Shown here: positions 36,611-50,125 of the stretch, piece after piece
Position numbering within the stretch: position 1 is the first letter of the stretch
How the letters are laid out: the number at the start of each line of letters is the position of its first letter
Assembly: GCA_032718565.1 (NCBI GenBank)
Contig: JAVGVS010000181.1
Span: 1-64,000, forward strand
DNA: 64,000 nucleotides
Reading direction: 5' to 3'
Source of the DNA: Distichodus sexfasciatus
Taxonomy: Eukaryota > Chordata > Actinopteri > Characiformes > Distichodontidae
Program-made: the position numbers and the translations under genes
Notes under the pieces: generated by a model
Told to the model about the DNA's origin: nothing
The model's database searches: none
Seen by the model: the letters and a program-made list of their open reading frames with translations, nothing else

Positions 36611-36889
36611 ACCATCCAGGCTCCTCCTCAATCTCCTCAATTTTCACATACTTTAGAGGTCATGCAAAACCAATTATTCTGCTCATATCATCAAATATTT
36701 CTGTTGAGCAAATGACAAAGATTGGCTTTGTTTTACACATTTTTTTAAGTATAAAATTACGCTGAAACGAGATCCGGGTTTCTCCTTTTTTTCCTTTTAA
36801 CGCATTATCAAGCTTAATTACTCGATTTTTTCTCCTATCACAGACACCCCAGATTATTCGTAATCATTAGAAGGGTGAAAGACCTCCAC

Positions 36890-37030
36890 TCCCACAGTGT
36901 TGAACCCCAAACGTCCCGCCCCCCTTCCCCCCACCCGCGTCGGAGTGTGTGTGGGCGCGGGCGCGCGCCCGAGAGAACCCGCGTGTATGTCGTGGTGCGC
37001 GCGCATTCTGGGGGAAATAAGACAGGCAAC
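36890..37030 (+). promoter_or_regulatory. CpG-rich candidate promoter region of cabp7
   Basis: This is the most CpG-dense patch near the gene, with GCGCGGGCGCGCGCCCGAG around 36955-36975 and GTGCGCGCGCATTC around 36997. It lies about 0.9 kb before the cabp7 start codon. No TATA box is obvious. An unspliced 5' leader of several hundred bases would follow. The start of transcription is not visible. Confidence 0.45.
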
Positions 37031-37922
37031 GAAAGGATTTAAGTGATTTGGTTCGTCTCTTTTGCGCGATGCCTTGAGATCGGTCGATTAAAGGATTTTT
37101 CCCCCCTTCCCACCACAGCGTTTGCCAGAGGAACGAGTTGCAACCTTTAGAGAGAAGCAATGCAACCTTGTCGTCTCTTTCATTTTTTCTGCTAAGATTT
37201 GTCAGGTTCCTTGAAGACACCTGATGCGAAAACTTGATTAAAGATGTTTGAGGCATCGACGGCTGCAATGCTTCAGGATGCAGCGACCGCAGTAACTACA
37301 GAAGGACTAACTACCTGTAGGATTGCATCGACCCGGGAGGAAGAAGACGCGGGGAGCAGAATAATGTGACTTGCGTTGAGCCTTTTACGCTTCCACAGTG
37401 TCTTCCACGGACATTACTCAGCTGTTGGCTTAATATGTCTGCCTGGTGATCCACATTTGACACAGGAAACCTATTCTCCCCTCTCTCCCAGTGAAGACTG
37501 ATGGAACCACCGTGAACGGAGAAGATCCGACTCCACGTTGCTCCAAAAACGCATAGGGACGCACCGCATATAACAGTTGGAATACGAAAGAAAAAGGAAG
37601 AAAGGCTTGACACAACACGTCTGGATCGTTGGACTGTCACTCCTAAAAATCTTTGTGCATCCCCTTCGCCATTTTATCTGACTCAAGTCGAGAAATTCCA
37701 TTGCATTCGTCGATGCAAGCAGCCACTTCAATGGAGAGACCGTGCATCCTCTGATTTTATTATTTATTTATTTTTATTTATTTTTTAACATTTGTTCCAA
37801 TGCAGAATAAAACATGAGTGTTTCGCAAGGACAAGAGAGAGGCAAAGCAATGTAGTAAAGTTACAGTGCACAAACTACAACGTGCTATATGAAGATCCAA
37901 CTGTTGGTTTGCCCTCGCAGCA

Positions 37923-40801
37923 ATGCCAGTGCGTGCCGTGACCTCCAGGTTCATGTACAGGGGACTTTGCTCTATTCCAGATATCCTCTCATACCGGGCT
38001 CCTGTCACCCTCCCCGAGGACGAAGTGGAGGGTAAGTCATGAATTTGTTCATCTCATTTTCGTGCATCTATATCTTTTGCCGCTTTTCAAGCTGAGTTGA
38101 TACTTTGCAGAAATGGAAAAACTGGAATTCCTTTACTTTGGACACGAATGGTCTAAAATTTCAGAACCTTGGACAGTTCTTTCTCCAGTCTTCCCTTACA
38201 AGAGAAAAATGATGAGATACATATTAAATGTAGTTATTTGAAAATTAAATATTATAAAACTGTTATATAACATTTGAGATGTGAAAAATAAAGGATGATG
38301 TCAGAGTCAAGAAGCAAGGTGTTATGCTGCATGTGTTTTGCATGTCCTCAAAAGGCTGATTTCATTCCTAATATTTCTGCTATTTAATAACAGAAATTTA
38401 ATATTTTATGCTATTTGAAACAATTATTATCTTTATCTTATCTTATTCTTTATCTTTTGTTCAGTATATAAAACATGAGAATGTTTATGAGAATGTGTTT
38501 GCATGTTACACATTGATGATTAATAAGACCATCATGAAAATTCAACATGTCCAGTCTATCGTTTTTACTCTTTTGTTTACTTGTTTGGACATTCAATATT
38601 TGCAGAATATTTAGAAGGGACGTGTGAGAAGACAGCCTGCTGTTTGATCTAACGGAAACCCACTGGGTGTTTGGGTTTAATTAAATTCGTGAAAAACAGC
38701 CTATTGACAGTTGATGTGAAGTGGATTTTTTCATATAAATTTTTCTCGCGTACACTCAGAAATTCACAATTTATGAAATACATTTATGAAATGTGGCATG
38801 TGTGCCGTTTCAAGTTTGAGTGACCACAACTATTCTCAAATCAAATAGAGCCTTAATGCAGGAGGATTACTCAGTGACATCTCAGACATTGCAGAGCATC
38901 TGATAGTAATAATGTGCTTGCTGCCTCTGCAGAGATCCGAGAGGCCTTCAAAGTCTTTGATCGCGATGGCAATGGCTTCATCTCAAAGCAGGAGCTGGGC
39001 ATAGCCATGAGGTCTCTGGGCTACATGCCCAACGAGGTGGAGTTGGAGGTCATTATCAAGAGGCTGGACATGGATGGTGGGTCAGATTTTATGGTCAAGG
39101 CCATATCATTTATTACTTTTTCTCGGGGAGTAATGCTGTAAAGCTCTTTGTGGAAATAGACAAATTAATGTAATTGCACACCGATATAGAAGTGATAGAT
39201 AATCAATGTCACAGGTCATAATTTTTTATGATAACAGTTATTCTAGTCATTTCACGTTAAACACCTGACTTATGTTAAATGTCCGTTACTTTTCATGCTT
39301 GGTCGACTGCATTAGCATATTGGGCAAAGTGAACCTTTAAGATCAAACTTTTATCATTCTTGAAGGCTGGTGAGTTTTACAATGTTTGTTAATATTGCAG
39401 GAAGAGTTTGAAAAGCTTATTTTCTCCATTTAGTCAAGCATTGTTGTATCTGCAGGCGATGGCCAGGTTGACTTTGAGGAGTTTGTCACGCTGCTCGGTC
39501 CCAAACTCACAGCAGCCGGTTTGCCCGACAAGTTTCACGGAGCTGATTTTGACTCCATATTCTGGAAGGTATGCAGAATTACAAGCCCAACAGTGTGAAA
39601 ACTGTTATGTTAACACCATCATTTCTATTAATGCCAGGCACTGGTTTTGCATTATTGTTACAAGGATCTGCAGAACACGCAGGCTGTTCATACATTATTC
39701 ACACGCTGCGATTACTATGCTACCATCGCCGCCTTTCTAATAAAACTGATTTACATTGAAAGCTGGAAGTGCCGTCTCACTCAGTGCTATTGAACTGCAA
39801 TATTCCAGATCCCATATTTCACATTTGAAGAGACGTCTGTAGTGAAGTATTCATAGCATTTCTCTTTGGATGTTTATTAAATGAACCGTCATTCCAGACC
39901 ATAAATTGTCACAGGTTAGCTCTGGCTAATGCTTCTTTCTGTTGTGACATATTATTTCTTCAGTGCGATATGCAGAAGTTGACAGTGGACGAACTGAAGA
40001 GGCTCCTCTACGACACCTTCTGCGACCACTTGACAATGAAAGACATTGAAAACATCATCATGACGGAGGAGAACCACATGAACAGCCCCGAGTGCCAAGT
40101 CGATATTGACAGTAAGACGCCTTACACCTCACAATTTGATTACGTCGCGAGCCGACCCTTTGACCTTGGTCGTTTCAAACAGATTCATTTTCTGTGTGTT
40201 CGCATTATTGCCTCCCTGGCGTTTATGAAATGCCACAAAGTTATCATGTCAATCAAATTGAGCTGTCATGCCCATAGAGGCAATTTCAGGGTTGTATTTC
40301 AGTGCATGCCTCTGAAGGATTGAACAATATTCTATTTTTAGAAAGATGATATTGTTATGTTAATTGTCCCGAGGAAAAAGTGGATCTCCAGACTCTACTA
40401 GGGAGGGAGGGGTGGAGGTTCAAGTCACATTTCTGGGAAAGATTTCATTTTCATTTCCTGAATACAGGTTATTTTATTGTTAAATTACTGCACGCTATTT
40501 AATCTGTAATTACATAGTTCATTTTCTTGATCCGAAAGCATTTAAACTGGCAAAAAAGTTAAGGAAAGGCTTTTGAAGCACATAAAATTCCTAATTTTCA
40601 TTTGTTATGAGATATTGCTTATGACAAGAAATTTAAGTAACTCTCCCTCGCTTTTTCATATCTGTCCCCAAAGCCAGTCCCATGCAACAAGTCAAGCACA
40701 CGTGTGTGCGAAAGAGCTTGATTTGTGCCTTCGCCATCGCGTTCATCATCAGCGTCATGCTAATTGCTGCCAATCAGATGCTCCGGAGAGGGATGACGTG
40801 A
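37923..40801 (+). CDS. cabp7: Calcium-binding protein 7 (calneuron II)
   Basis: A 213-residue EF-hand calcium sensor with a C-terminal membrane anchor. Calneurons sit on Golgi and vesicle membranes and inhibit phosphatidylinositol 4-kinase beta in neurons. Coding exons are 37923-38031, 38933-39076, 39456-39568, 39964-40111 and 40674-40801, with GT-AG borders and joining phases. The start MPVRAVTSRFMYRG matches the CABP7/CALN1 N-terminus. Two canonical loops are Asp46-Glu57 (DRDGNGFISKQE) and Asp82-Glu93 (DMDGDGQVDFEE). The second EF pair is degenerate, as in the family (MQKLTVDELKRLLYDTF). The tail anchor is about residues 187-204 (LICAFAIAFIISVMLIAA). The FKVFDRDGNGF and CDMQKLTVDELK blocks favour CABP7 over CALN1. 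Which teleost duplicate it is cannot be told. Human CABP7 is 215 residues. It is convergent with zmat5, as in human 22q12. Confidence 0.95.
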
Positions 40802-43800
40802 GGTGTCCCACCCAGTCGCACCGGCCCTTGTTCATGTCTTCATCTTAGGACAGTGAAATAATTGTGAAACAACACTGGAACAATATTAAGTGGAAACAAT
40901 TGCACACGATCCAACCCCCATTCTCAAAGTGCTTACAGCCGATACACTAATAGACTGTCCTTTAGCAATACACAGAGGGAAGGTCAGCATGATCTTTTGG
41001 TTTTGTGGCATTTTCTGTTAGTTTGTGTTCTTTAAACTAAGCCAGTTACATTTAAAAACCTTTTTGCCATGTCGACTTCGGAAAGACATTGTGCAAAAAA
41101 GTAAAAGTACAAAATATCAGAGCAGTAGGGTAAATTATATATAATTTAAAAAATCATCTCTTCATCTTCAATGCTTGAAAATATGTATTTTCTATAAGTG
41201 TTGATCTATTGAACTTAAGATGGTCCATATTTTCACTTCGTTCCAGCAGCCAGCACACTTTAAACAAGAAATCGGGGACATCGAGCACCTGTTAGAGTTG
41301 TGGTAAAACTGAAAATAGAACAGAAAGAGGACTCTCTGGGGCCCTAAAGATAGTGGACAGGGAATCGGTTACTACCTTTGATGTTACTTTCACTTTGTTT
41401 CAGCCTGTATTTACACACTAGAGCTATTCATAGTGACATGTTACCACTAGATGACTGTTCTGTTATGTCCTTTTATACACTCCCTATAATGACGGTTGCT
41501 AAGTGACATTTTCTGGGGCACAAGATGCCATGAAAAATTTATTTATTTTAACTCACAAGGAATTTGCTTTGGTGTTTGGTGCTGATCAGAAAAAAGGATT
41601 TAATGAAATAATATTCAAGATAATAATATAAATGAATAGGATAGAGAAGTAGGTACCGAGAAATACATATGTAAAAAGAGTACAAGCCATACAGTAAGTC
41701 ACAGAATTTGCATAAATAGAAAGTCACGACACGAATGTGTCAAAAGTAGAGGATATGTGCAATGTATTGAAATAAATTCCAGACTGTACAGTATGTACTG
41801 GGAATAAAAATAAAGAATGAGAAGTATGGAACATTTTTAGCAGCGGAAACTGGATTCTTTAGACTGGAGCACTTACCCAGTTTTTAAAGAATGATTTCTA
41901 TCTTCTTGTAAACTATCATTGCATTTGAATCCATTTTTATTCGATCCTGTCTATTTTCAGCCGAGTCTACACAATATTCAGAGTTTTTAAATGCAGGCAA
42001 TCATGACATACTCTTCTTTTGAGTCATTTCATTAATCATACTACAGCAAAATTGCCCAAAACCTTCTAATACTTTCAGGAAATGGAATTGGTGAACTCAT
42101 TCCATATTCAAAAATCCCTAATTATGGTTTTAATACTGTATGCAGTGGTTACTCATTTGATCAATGTCTCATTAATGCCTCAATAATGGACTTGGCTTGT
42201 TTTCAATAGGTTTTAACTGACAGCTAATTCTGCTCATCGAGTTTGTTTTCAGAATGTGATAGCCATTATGCAAATGAACTACACTGCAAATTGTGGTTAA
42301 AATTGGCCTAAATGTCTTTTAAACTCACGTCTTTAAAAAAAAAATTAAAGACTGTAACACTGCATTAGCATTTCGTAACAGAACAGACATAGTGAGCTTT
42401 ATTTAGCCAGGGTTTCCCCAAAGCTTTGCACAGAGGCTATTGTCAAAACTTACAGCGGCGTAAAATTAAAGAGCTACTTATCAAGATGAGCGTGTTAGAT
42501 AAGCCACAGTGTGTGCGCTGGATGTTCAAGACACTAAACACATTCTATATGGGATGTGCCTGCTCTCCTGCTCTGATTTTAAAGGTAAACTTGGCAAATC
42601 TAAATGTGATAAAACTTCACTTGTGCATAATTATCCCCCCAAAATTCAAAACTTTAATTTACTATCTTACTATGGCCTGTGCATTTTTCTCTTTTTTGGA
42701 CAAACCACCAGATAACAAGCTGATTTTTATTAAGTAAATTATGTTGGTAAGTAGTAGGTATTGTTACTATTAGTAAATGAGAGCAAAAATTAAGATACTA
42801 GATACTAATAGAATCCAGTTGAAAAGGACACTGCATATATATTTTACAACTAAAACAAAACGATTTATGGCAGTTTATTGAACAGACACGACTAAAGAAT
42901 GTTGTGTCTTGGGTGTGCTCCTACCCATTGGTTGGTTTCTGTTCATTTTCTTTATATTCTAACTTTTAGCTCGTCTGTTGGATCCAAAACTCTCCTAAAA
43001 AAAAAAAAAGAACTGTCTGGAATGATTTAAAGTAGAATGTAGCAGTGAATGGAAGAGGCTGGTCTCAAACAACAATACCCACTGAAATGCATCAACGAAT
43101 GACTCGATCTGAAGAGAATGAGGGCTTGATGTTGTACAAAAGAGGACACGAGTAGTCTCATTTTGGCTTTAAAAAGTAAGAAGAAGCAATATTATTGTCT
43201 CAAATTGTATGCTCTGAAACTGTGTCTCTATGCATCCGGCCCTCGCCTCAATAGAATATAGATCTAGTATTATAAACTTATGTTTGTTATCTGTATGTAA
43301 TTACAAGTAATTTATGTATCTATTTGTAATCTCAGTGCCTCGACTGGAAGACAGACGGTGTCGTTTGTGTGTTAAAAAAAGGTCTTACGTTCACTATCTT
43401 GTGCACTGTGTTTAAGACCTAAAATTACATTAATTACGTTAAGACGTCTCGATGATGTTCTCCTTGTTCATAGCTGTCATGTTTGAGTCTGTGACGTGAT
43501 TTTAACTCTATATCCGAGTAAATGGCTGAAAACAGAACGTTTTGTGCGACTGTTAGACGGTGAAGGTTTTTCTTTCTCATTGTCAGTCGTCCAGCACCAT
43601 TGCTGGATTGTTAGACATGACAGAAAACGTATGAAGACGACATTTGCTCAAAAAATAAACCTATGTATCTTTGTACATTGCATTACATTGCAGTAGCACA
43701 TGTTGACCGATTTATAAAACGTCAGTGTTGCATTCAGAATTTAATTAGTAAAACCTATTATAATTATATAGCCGACCACACCTTAAACGTGGAATCTCCA

Positions 43801-45235
43801 AAACAATATTATCATAAATAATCTCAATTTATGACAATTAGGCAACAGTTACCTGTTTTTGCAATTCAAAGTTACAAAAAAATGCACCATTGTCAGCAAA
43901 GCCACTGGTCAATCATGTTGTCAGTGATGCTTTGTTCAAGACAGTTGTTATTTGTGTGTGTTGCAAGGTATTGTACAATGTAAAATTGGAGTAATGACGG
44001 CAGTCTTGATATTTACAGTACTATACAGCAACATATAAAATACATTGTGTTGCTCTGTTTGATATTTACAGTAATACAGTAGTTGTAACAATGTCTGTTA
44101 CTGTATTTGTAAGAAAACGAATTAAAAAGACAAATTTTGCTGTAGATTTACAGCATTTCTTTATAATTTTTTTTACAGTGTTTGAGCAAATTACTGTAGC
44201 GAAATAAATCTACATTTACATTTACAGCAATTAGCTAAAGTATAGCTACACATTTAAAGTGTGGTCGGCAATAAAAAAAAAATCTAATTTGTTGCAACTT
44301 TAGGTCTAAATGCAGCAGTGAAAGAACGGAAAATCAGTCGACGTTTGCCAAAGTTGTCGCCATTTTTACAGTATTTCCCTTGAAATATTCATTTTTGCAG
44401 TTGTATGTAAAAACAGAATAGCTCATTAAGGTGTGTATGTCTTTGAAGAAGACGAAGTTTAAAGTATGCAAGTTACGTTCCTCAAAAAGTTCATGTTTAT
44501 ACACAGTCCCACTCTAGAAACATGCAGTCGAACAGAACACAGTTCAAGACGCTTAAGATAATAATCTGAAATCTAAACGTAGCATACAGCAGATAATCTG
44601 TAATTTTGCTACGAATTTTTTTGCAGCTGCATGCGTTTGTAACGTTTCGACCAAGTTGATGTACCGTGTGATGTTAAAAGTCGGAATCAGTGTTTATATT
44701 CAAGATATGCAAACTATACTTGTATGACAATTTACTGTGATCTATATCATTTACCTTTGAAAGGATGTCAGGACTTCACAAACATATCATGAATTCAATT
44801 CCCAAAGTTGTATTTCATAATGATAATAATAATGATAATAACAACATAAAGATTGTTTTAATCATCAATATGAGCAATATTATTTTAAAAAACATGCTTC
44901 TATTTTTTACTTCTCAGGGGTAAGGTGAGCTGCGCTTGCGGGAATAATATCAGAAATATCAATTTATTTTGTTTATACTTTGTTAAACCTGTATTTTGTA
45001 ATATAACTTTTATTCATAAAGGTCATAACCGGGCAAATTTATCCACTTTGGTCATCCATGCCAGTTCATATAATTATATCTAGTAGTATTTCAGTGTTTT
45101 AGCAGCACTGTCATCTGATGTATGTAAACTGCATCGATATAGCCTGAGACCTACGATGTGCTGAAATGTGCTGATGTTACATGTTAATAATGTATCATGT
45201 GAGCAACTGAAATAAACTGGTGATGTTTACACTTG
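40802..45235 (+). other. Downstream region of cabp7, possible long 3' UTR
   Basis: There is no exon or clear SINE in 4.4 kb, unusual for this repeat-rich window. AATAAA candidates occur near 41768, 41806 and 45211. The last would allow one long 3' UTR. The stretch 43960-44230 repeats TTTACAGTA/TACTGTA phrases. Transcript data would be needed to set the 3' end. Confidence 0.3.
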
Positions 45236-47100
45236 GCTTAAATTGCATTACTGTCTTACAACTAGTAGGTGTAGCTGGTAGGATTTACCTTAAAAAGAAA
45301 TTAATCATAAATTTACACTCACTTCTTTTGCAAATTAGTTACACCAATTTAGTTGCTAATGCAGATTAGGACTGCACTTAGTTGCAATTGCACATTTCTT
45401 TGTTTAATCTATGTTTCTACGCTGCAAACTCTAAATTAGATCCATTTTTACAGAGATCTGGTCAGCATAACCTTTTATTAAATGAGTGAGTTTGATATCT
45501 ATTTTAACACTCATATTAGTCTAGATTCAGTCAAATATATTTCCTTTTAAGTCTCACATGCATTCTCAAATTTTCACATCAGTGTAATTAACCAACTTCG
45601 CAGTTTTTAAAAAAGGTCAGATATCAATATTCATTAAAATGTTGAAAAATATTGACAACTGGTCAACCCCTCTCTATACACCACTAAAAACATATTGTAC
45701 CATGATGAAGTTTGTGCTTCGCAACCGTAATACATAACTATTAGTGAAAACACCAAACAACTTATTATTTAAGTACAAACTACTTTTATCAAAATTATAT
45801 TAAAACTTGTCTTTGCTTCCCAGTTTCCGCAATCCTGCACTAGGCTCCCAGATGTCATGCAGAGATATAAAATGTCCAGAGACGATGCCTTTACTTTTGT
45901 TGGGCCCTTTTTCGAAGCCAACGGGAGGCTTTATCGCCGGGCCTGCAGACTGTAATACTGCCCAGTCTACTACAATATTCATCAGAGCGAAGATGGGCCC
46001 CAGCCAAGGCCAGGCAAGCTAACCAGTCAGGCTAGAAACAATTGGGGGATAAATTGAAAAAGCCTCTCTAAAAAGGATTTCTATCTAAGGCACGGACAAA
46101 GAATGCAAACAAAAGCAAAAGGGTTTGGCTCTATGAGCCCGTTCTTGCAAAGCAAGCCAATGGCATCAGAACACAAAGGGGATAAACATTCATTCACAAG
46201 CAGGAAAGATCTGTTTTAATCATAGATACAAAAGTAAACATGAGGTTAGAACGTAAATTTGGAGATGAAAGTCTCTGAAGATTTTTTTTTTTAATATGAC
46301 AACTAAAGAACAATGAGAATGCAGACATGAAACAAATAGATTACATCTAATCTTTTAAACCAGGCTTAAAAACAAAAGCTTTTTCTCAGACTCTAAAAAA
46401 ATAAAAAGATTGTCTCACATGGTGAGAAATATTTAATTTCTACATATAGAAAATGATCACAGAAGCCCATTTATACACCTTCACTGACTTGTTTTGATCT
46501 AAATGAGTTCAATATTTTGTATTTTACACATGCTGGTTTCCTTTAAACTGTTTTGCTTTTGATTAAGGACACTAATGGTTTCATTTATACACCTCATTGG
46601 ATGTCTAAACTTAATTTATGTCTTAAAAAGTTAAATCGGTGTATTTTTCAGTGGAGTTCGACTGAAAAATCACAGCAGGGACCTTCTGACCCTTAACTGA
46701 TCATTAAATACTCCTACTACACAAACACTTGCGCACACACTTGTAATGAATTCAATCCTAGAGAAGGATGAGTCTTAGTTTCTCTCAAGGGTTCTACCAA
46801 TTTTACCTTGCCACTGTTGCTCCAAACCTACTGGTGCCGGGACCTGATACTATGTGAAACTGTTTTGTGAGTAAAAAGATCTATGCAAATTTCTTGAAAA
46901 CAGATCAAACAGATTTGATCTGTGATATGATGATTTGATGAAGCGCAGAGCTGAAACAGAGACCTAAATCTACACTGTGAATCAATAAAAACAGACCTCT
47001 GTACTTTTAACCACATCTTTAGGAACTGTTGTCCAAATTTCTATTGCATTCAGAATTACATGATCAAAAGGGGGGCATTTTTACCGGTCTTAGTAACTCG
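45236..47100. other. Intergenic stretch between cabp7 and zmat5
   Basis: No exon or clear repeat is supported. The DNA is AT-rich. Confidence 0.4.
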
Positions 47101-47109
47101 TAATGTCAG

Positions 47110-47262
47110 TATAACTCTTGGTGAAAATCCCAAGCCCACATAAATGGGGAGGGTTGTGTCAGGAAGGGCATGCAGTGTACCTTTTGCCTGTTCAACATGC
47201 GCACAAATTAGTTGATCCGCTGTGGTGACCCCTAACAGGGGAAGCCGAAAAGAGAAGTAACT
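47110..47262 (+). repeat. DANA-like SINE 3' fragment
   Basis: The phrases GGTTGTGTCAGGAAGGGCAT, TTGATCCGCTGTGGTGACCC and GGGGAAGCCGAAAAG match the remembered 3' part of zebrafish DANA. The tRNA-like head is missing. Confidence 0.6.
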
Positions 47263-47563
47263 CATCATGGCAACACCAAATTTGCAATAACTAAATTTAA
47301 TGCAACAGTAAAAGTATTTTGAAAATAAGTACACATTTGCCAAAGTTATGATCAAAACAAAAGGACTTTAAATTAAATTTTGCACAGATCTTACTTGACA
47401 AGAATTTTCCATAAATGACAAGTCGAGGTAATTAACTTGTTTTAAAAAGTCTATTTTGAAGTCTATTTTCGCACAGTAAAAATTCCAACATAAATCCAAT
47501 AAGACAGTTTGACAAAATAAAACTTGTATTTATAAAGCCAGTATTCTGTACATTGATCTGAAA

Positions 47564-49946
47564 TCAGCCCCAGTCTGTGTGGACAGATGTTCTCCATCCC
47601 CCGGGCTGTGGAGGGAGGAGAGATGGAGGGAGGTCCGGGATGGACAGAAGATATGGCGGAATGTTGATAATTTCAGGTCCGATTTCCTCCTCCGCTTTTA
47701 AAACACTGCAAGACAAAAAATGCAAATTAACGAAGGCGACATGCCGGCTAAAGACTGGGTGTGTGTCTGTGTGAGTTTAATTTGCAAATCATCCACCAGA
47801 GAATATTATGCAAATGACTGTGGCTGCAACTCATCTCACACTGATGCATCACCACTCTAACATTGACCTCTACTGTTACCGAAGTTGTGACAGTTCTAAA
47901 GCACAGGAGGAGCGCGACTGGAAATCGCACCCCAAAAATTCATGCAAAAACTCATGATCAGGCATCATATGAAACAATGACCTGCTGTTTAATTACCTTC
48001 CTGTGGCCTTCGCTGCCCTTCTCTTCTCTCTTCTGGAGAGCCATTCCTCTATCGAGGGCTCCTTAGAAGCCTCCCCATGGTCAGGGTTCTCCTTCCGATG
48101 TCTTTCATCTAACAACACAGAGGAAATTTGGAAATTTAAATGCAGTAACTGTATGGAATTACTGCCAAATTTGGCCCACATATGTTCCTTACTCCGCACT
48201 TCTAATATCGCCCCCAGATTTCGGCTCATGAGACCTGAGAGCATGTGCAGAGCTCCGCCACACAAATCAACATGTCACGTTTACCTCTGAGCAGGGCAAC
48301 CATCTGGCCCAATTAATTTTTTTCATCATCTGCCAACTTCAGAAAGGTAATGAGTTTTCTGAATGTTTTAACTCGTTTCGCACTGACACAGCTCTGGGTG
48401 GCAGTAGTGCAGCCAGCACATGGTGCAGATCCTGCTCTTCACTTCCACCTGCATCTAAAAAACTGCACAGTCGAGGGCCATGTGGAGGAATTTCATCTCT
48501 AATATTTGCAAAACATTTGGGAAAGTGTTTTATAACTACCATTTATTTTAATGAGTCTGCTTCACATGGATTTGTAAGTACTCTAGGTTACAGAGACCGC
48601 TGCTGATGGGTAAAAAAGTGTGTACTCGGTTTGCACAGCCATAAGATTATCAGGTTGCTCTCAGACCTCTGTAACACCAGACAAGTCTGCAAATGTGTAC
48701 TTTACAATTAAAAATATTTTGCACTTTATGCCTTGTCCAGTCATGTTAAATATAAGATCATTTTTGTTCCAGAGAACTCCATTTCAGCTCTCTTTGGACT
48801 TTGTATATAGCTAAGTGGACCAAAATCTTTCTTGAATCTTGAATAAAGACCTTACTAAAGGTTGCTGATTATTCGGTATTATTTTTATGGTTATTGGTAT
48901 TGATTACCAATATTTCAACAAATTTTTTTAATGTGGCTCTGATGCAGCTGCCTGTGTTTGACTGGTTAGATGTCATGAGCCGAACTCATTGGAGGGAGTT
49001 CTTGGAGACAGTGCCTTCCTCATGAGTACCTCAGTGGCACCTTTACCGATCTGGGACTTAACTGGTGACCCTCTGATTGCGGGGCCAACTCCCTAATCGT
49101 TAGGCTAACAACTTCCCCAAAAGATATTACCATCAATGTTTTGCTCCAACATCTTCATGTCCTTCTCGGACATATGGGAGTAACGGCAGCTGGTTCCAAA
49201 AACACACTGGCCTGCGTATCAGAAAGAGAATGATGGGAAGGAAAGACAGTTATCAATGAGCAAACACTTTGTACCGTGCTTTTGTCTTTACACCTGTATT
49301 CTTAAAGATATTCTGAACCTGCATATGTTTATTTTTTATTAAATGCAAAAATGTAGAATGTCTGATCAGGCAGGAGGTCTTGCAAATCATTACTTCCTTT
49401 CAGACTTTCTGTTATGAATTACTCTCCATTCTCTCTGTAAGGATTTAAGGCGTCTGGTGTAATGAGGTGGAGCTGATGGAGGTGTTTTAACTCTACACGT
49501 TTGTGAGTGTTTTACATCAGGTCTAAACTGCTCAGAGGACACAATGCTAAGTGGCACAACAGAAAGAAACCATTCCTCTATCGAATACTGGTATGTATTA
49601 TATCCATCTAGTCACTACAGGAGTCAATGGAAGAGTTTCACAAAGACGTGTGTGTTTCTACCTGTCTGCAGGAACTTTCTACACGGCTGTTTTGCCCTCT
49701 CGTCCTGCAGAAACGCAGCAGCATCTAGAATGCATGCAGTAAAACACCGTAAAACACTAATAAATAAAAATGCAATTTAAACATTTATCATATTTATCAT
49801 ATTATACATCTTGAGTCACCTCTGAAGTTGTCGAACCAGGCTTTCTTGGCTCTGTGATGCTGCACTCCATTCAGATGTTTCTTTCTGTTGTGCAGCGTGT
49901 CCTGAAAACTCCGATCGCAATAATCACAATAATAGCGCTTCCCCAT
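47564..49946 (-). CDS. zmat5: Zinc finger matrin-type protein 5 (U11/U12 snRNP 20K)
   Basis: A 174-residue nuclear protein, the U11/U12-20K subunit of the minor spliceosome, which removes U12-type introns. Coding exons are 49946-49820, 49724-49662, 49211-49131, 48108-47997 and 47705-47564, with GT-AG borders and joining phases. The N-terminal matrin/U1C-type finger uses Cys7, Cys10, His24 and His30 (YYCDYCDRSF...RKKHLNG). A CCCH finger follows with Cys57-x8-Cys66-x5-Cys72-x3-His76 (PCRKFLQTGQCVFGTSC). The middle block EEWLSRREKRR and the proline-rich C-terminus (IPDLPPSLLPPQPGGW, ending DWG) match the human protein, which is 170 residues. The start is the only ATG giving MGKRYYCDYC. It is convergent with cabp7 and head-to-head with arpc5l about 2.1 kb away. 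The intron between exons 2 and 3 ends beside a SINE fragment. Confidence 0.95.
48985..49118 (-). repeat. tRNA-derived SINE (family B) fragment in a zmat5 intron
   Basis: The minus strand has GTTAGCCTAACGATTAGGGA, then AGATCGGTAAAGGTGCCACT and GAGGTACTCATGAGGAAGGC. It is truncated in the body. It lies only about 13 bases beyond the donor of exon 3. Confidence 0.7.
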
Positions 49947-50044
49947 CACAAACTTCTCCAAAAGTTCTCTTCACGCTCAGTAGAACAACACATGAATTTG
50001 AATTTGTGTTACACCGCCTCAGAGACCAGCTTTTATTTATTTAC

Positions 50045-50125
50045 ACGGGTAAACATGGCGGCACTTCCGCGCATGCGCAGACCAGCAGCGCACACCTGTC
50101 GATAGACAGCGACCTCTGGTGGCGC
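50045..50125. promoter_or_regulatory. TATA-less promoter of zmat5 with YY1, ETS and NRF1 motifs
   Basis: Within 30 bases there are a YY1-type AACATGGCGGC (about 50051-50062), an ETS core read as GCGGAAGT on the minus strand (50063-50070) and a perfect NRF1 palindrome CGCGCATGCGCA (50068-50079). This set is typical of housekeeping promoters without TATA. It lies about 100-130 bases before the zmat5 start codon. A CTCTGGTGGCGCG stretch follows near 50112-50125, a weak CTCF-like match. Confidence 0.65.

Noticed and set aside
36380..36640. Minus-strand frame with a Ser-Ile-Asn-Gln repeat
   Set aside because: It is a translation of the GATT microsatellite.
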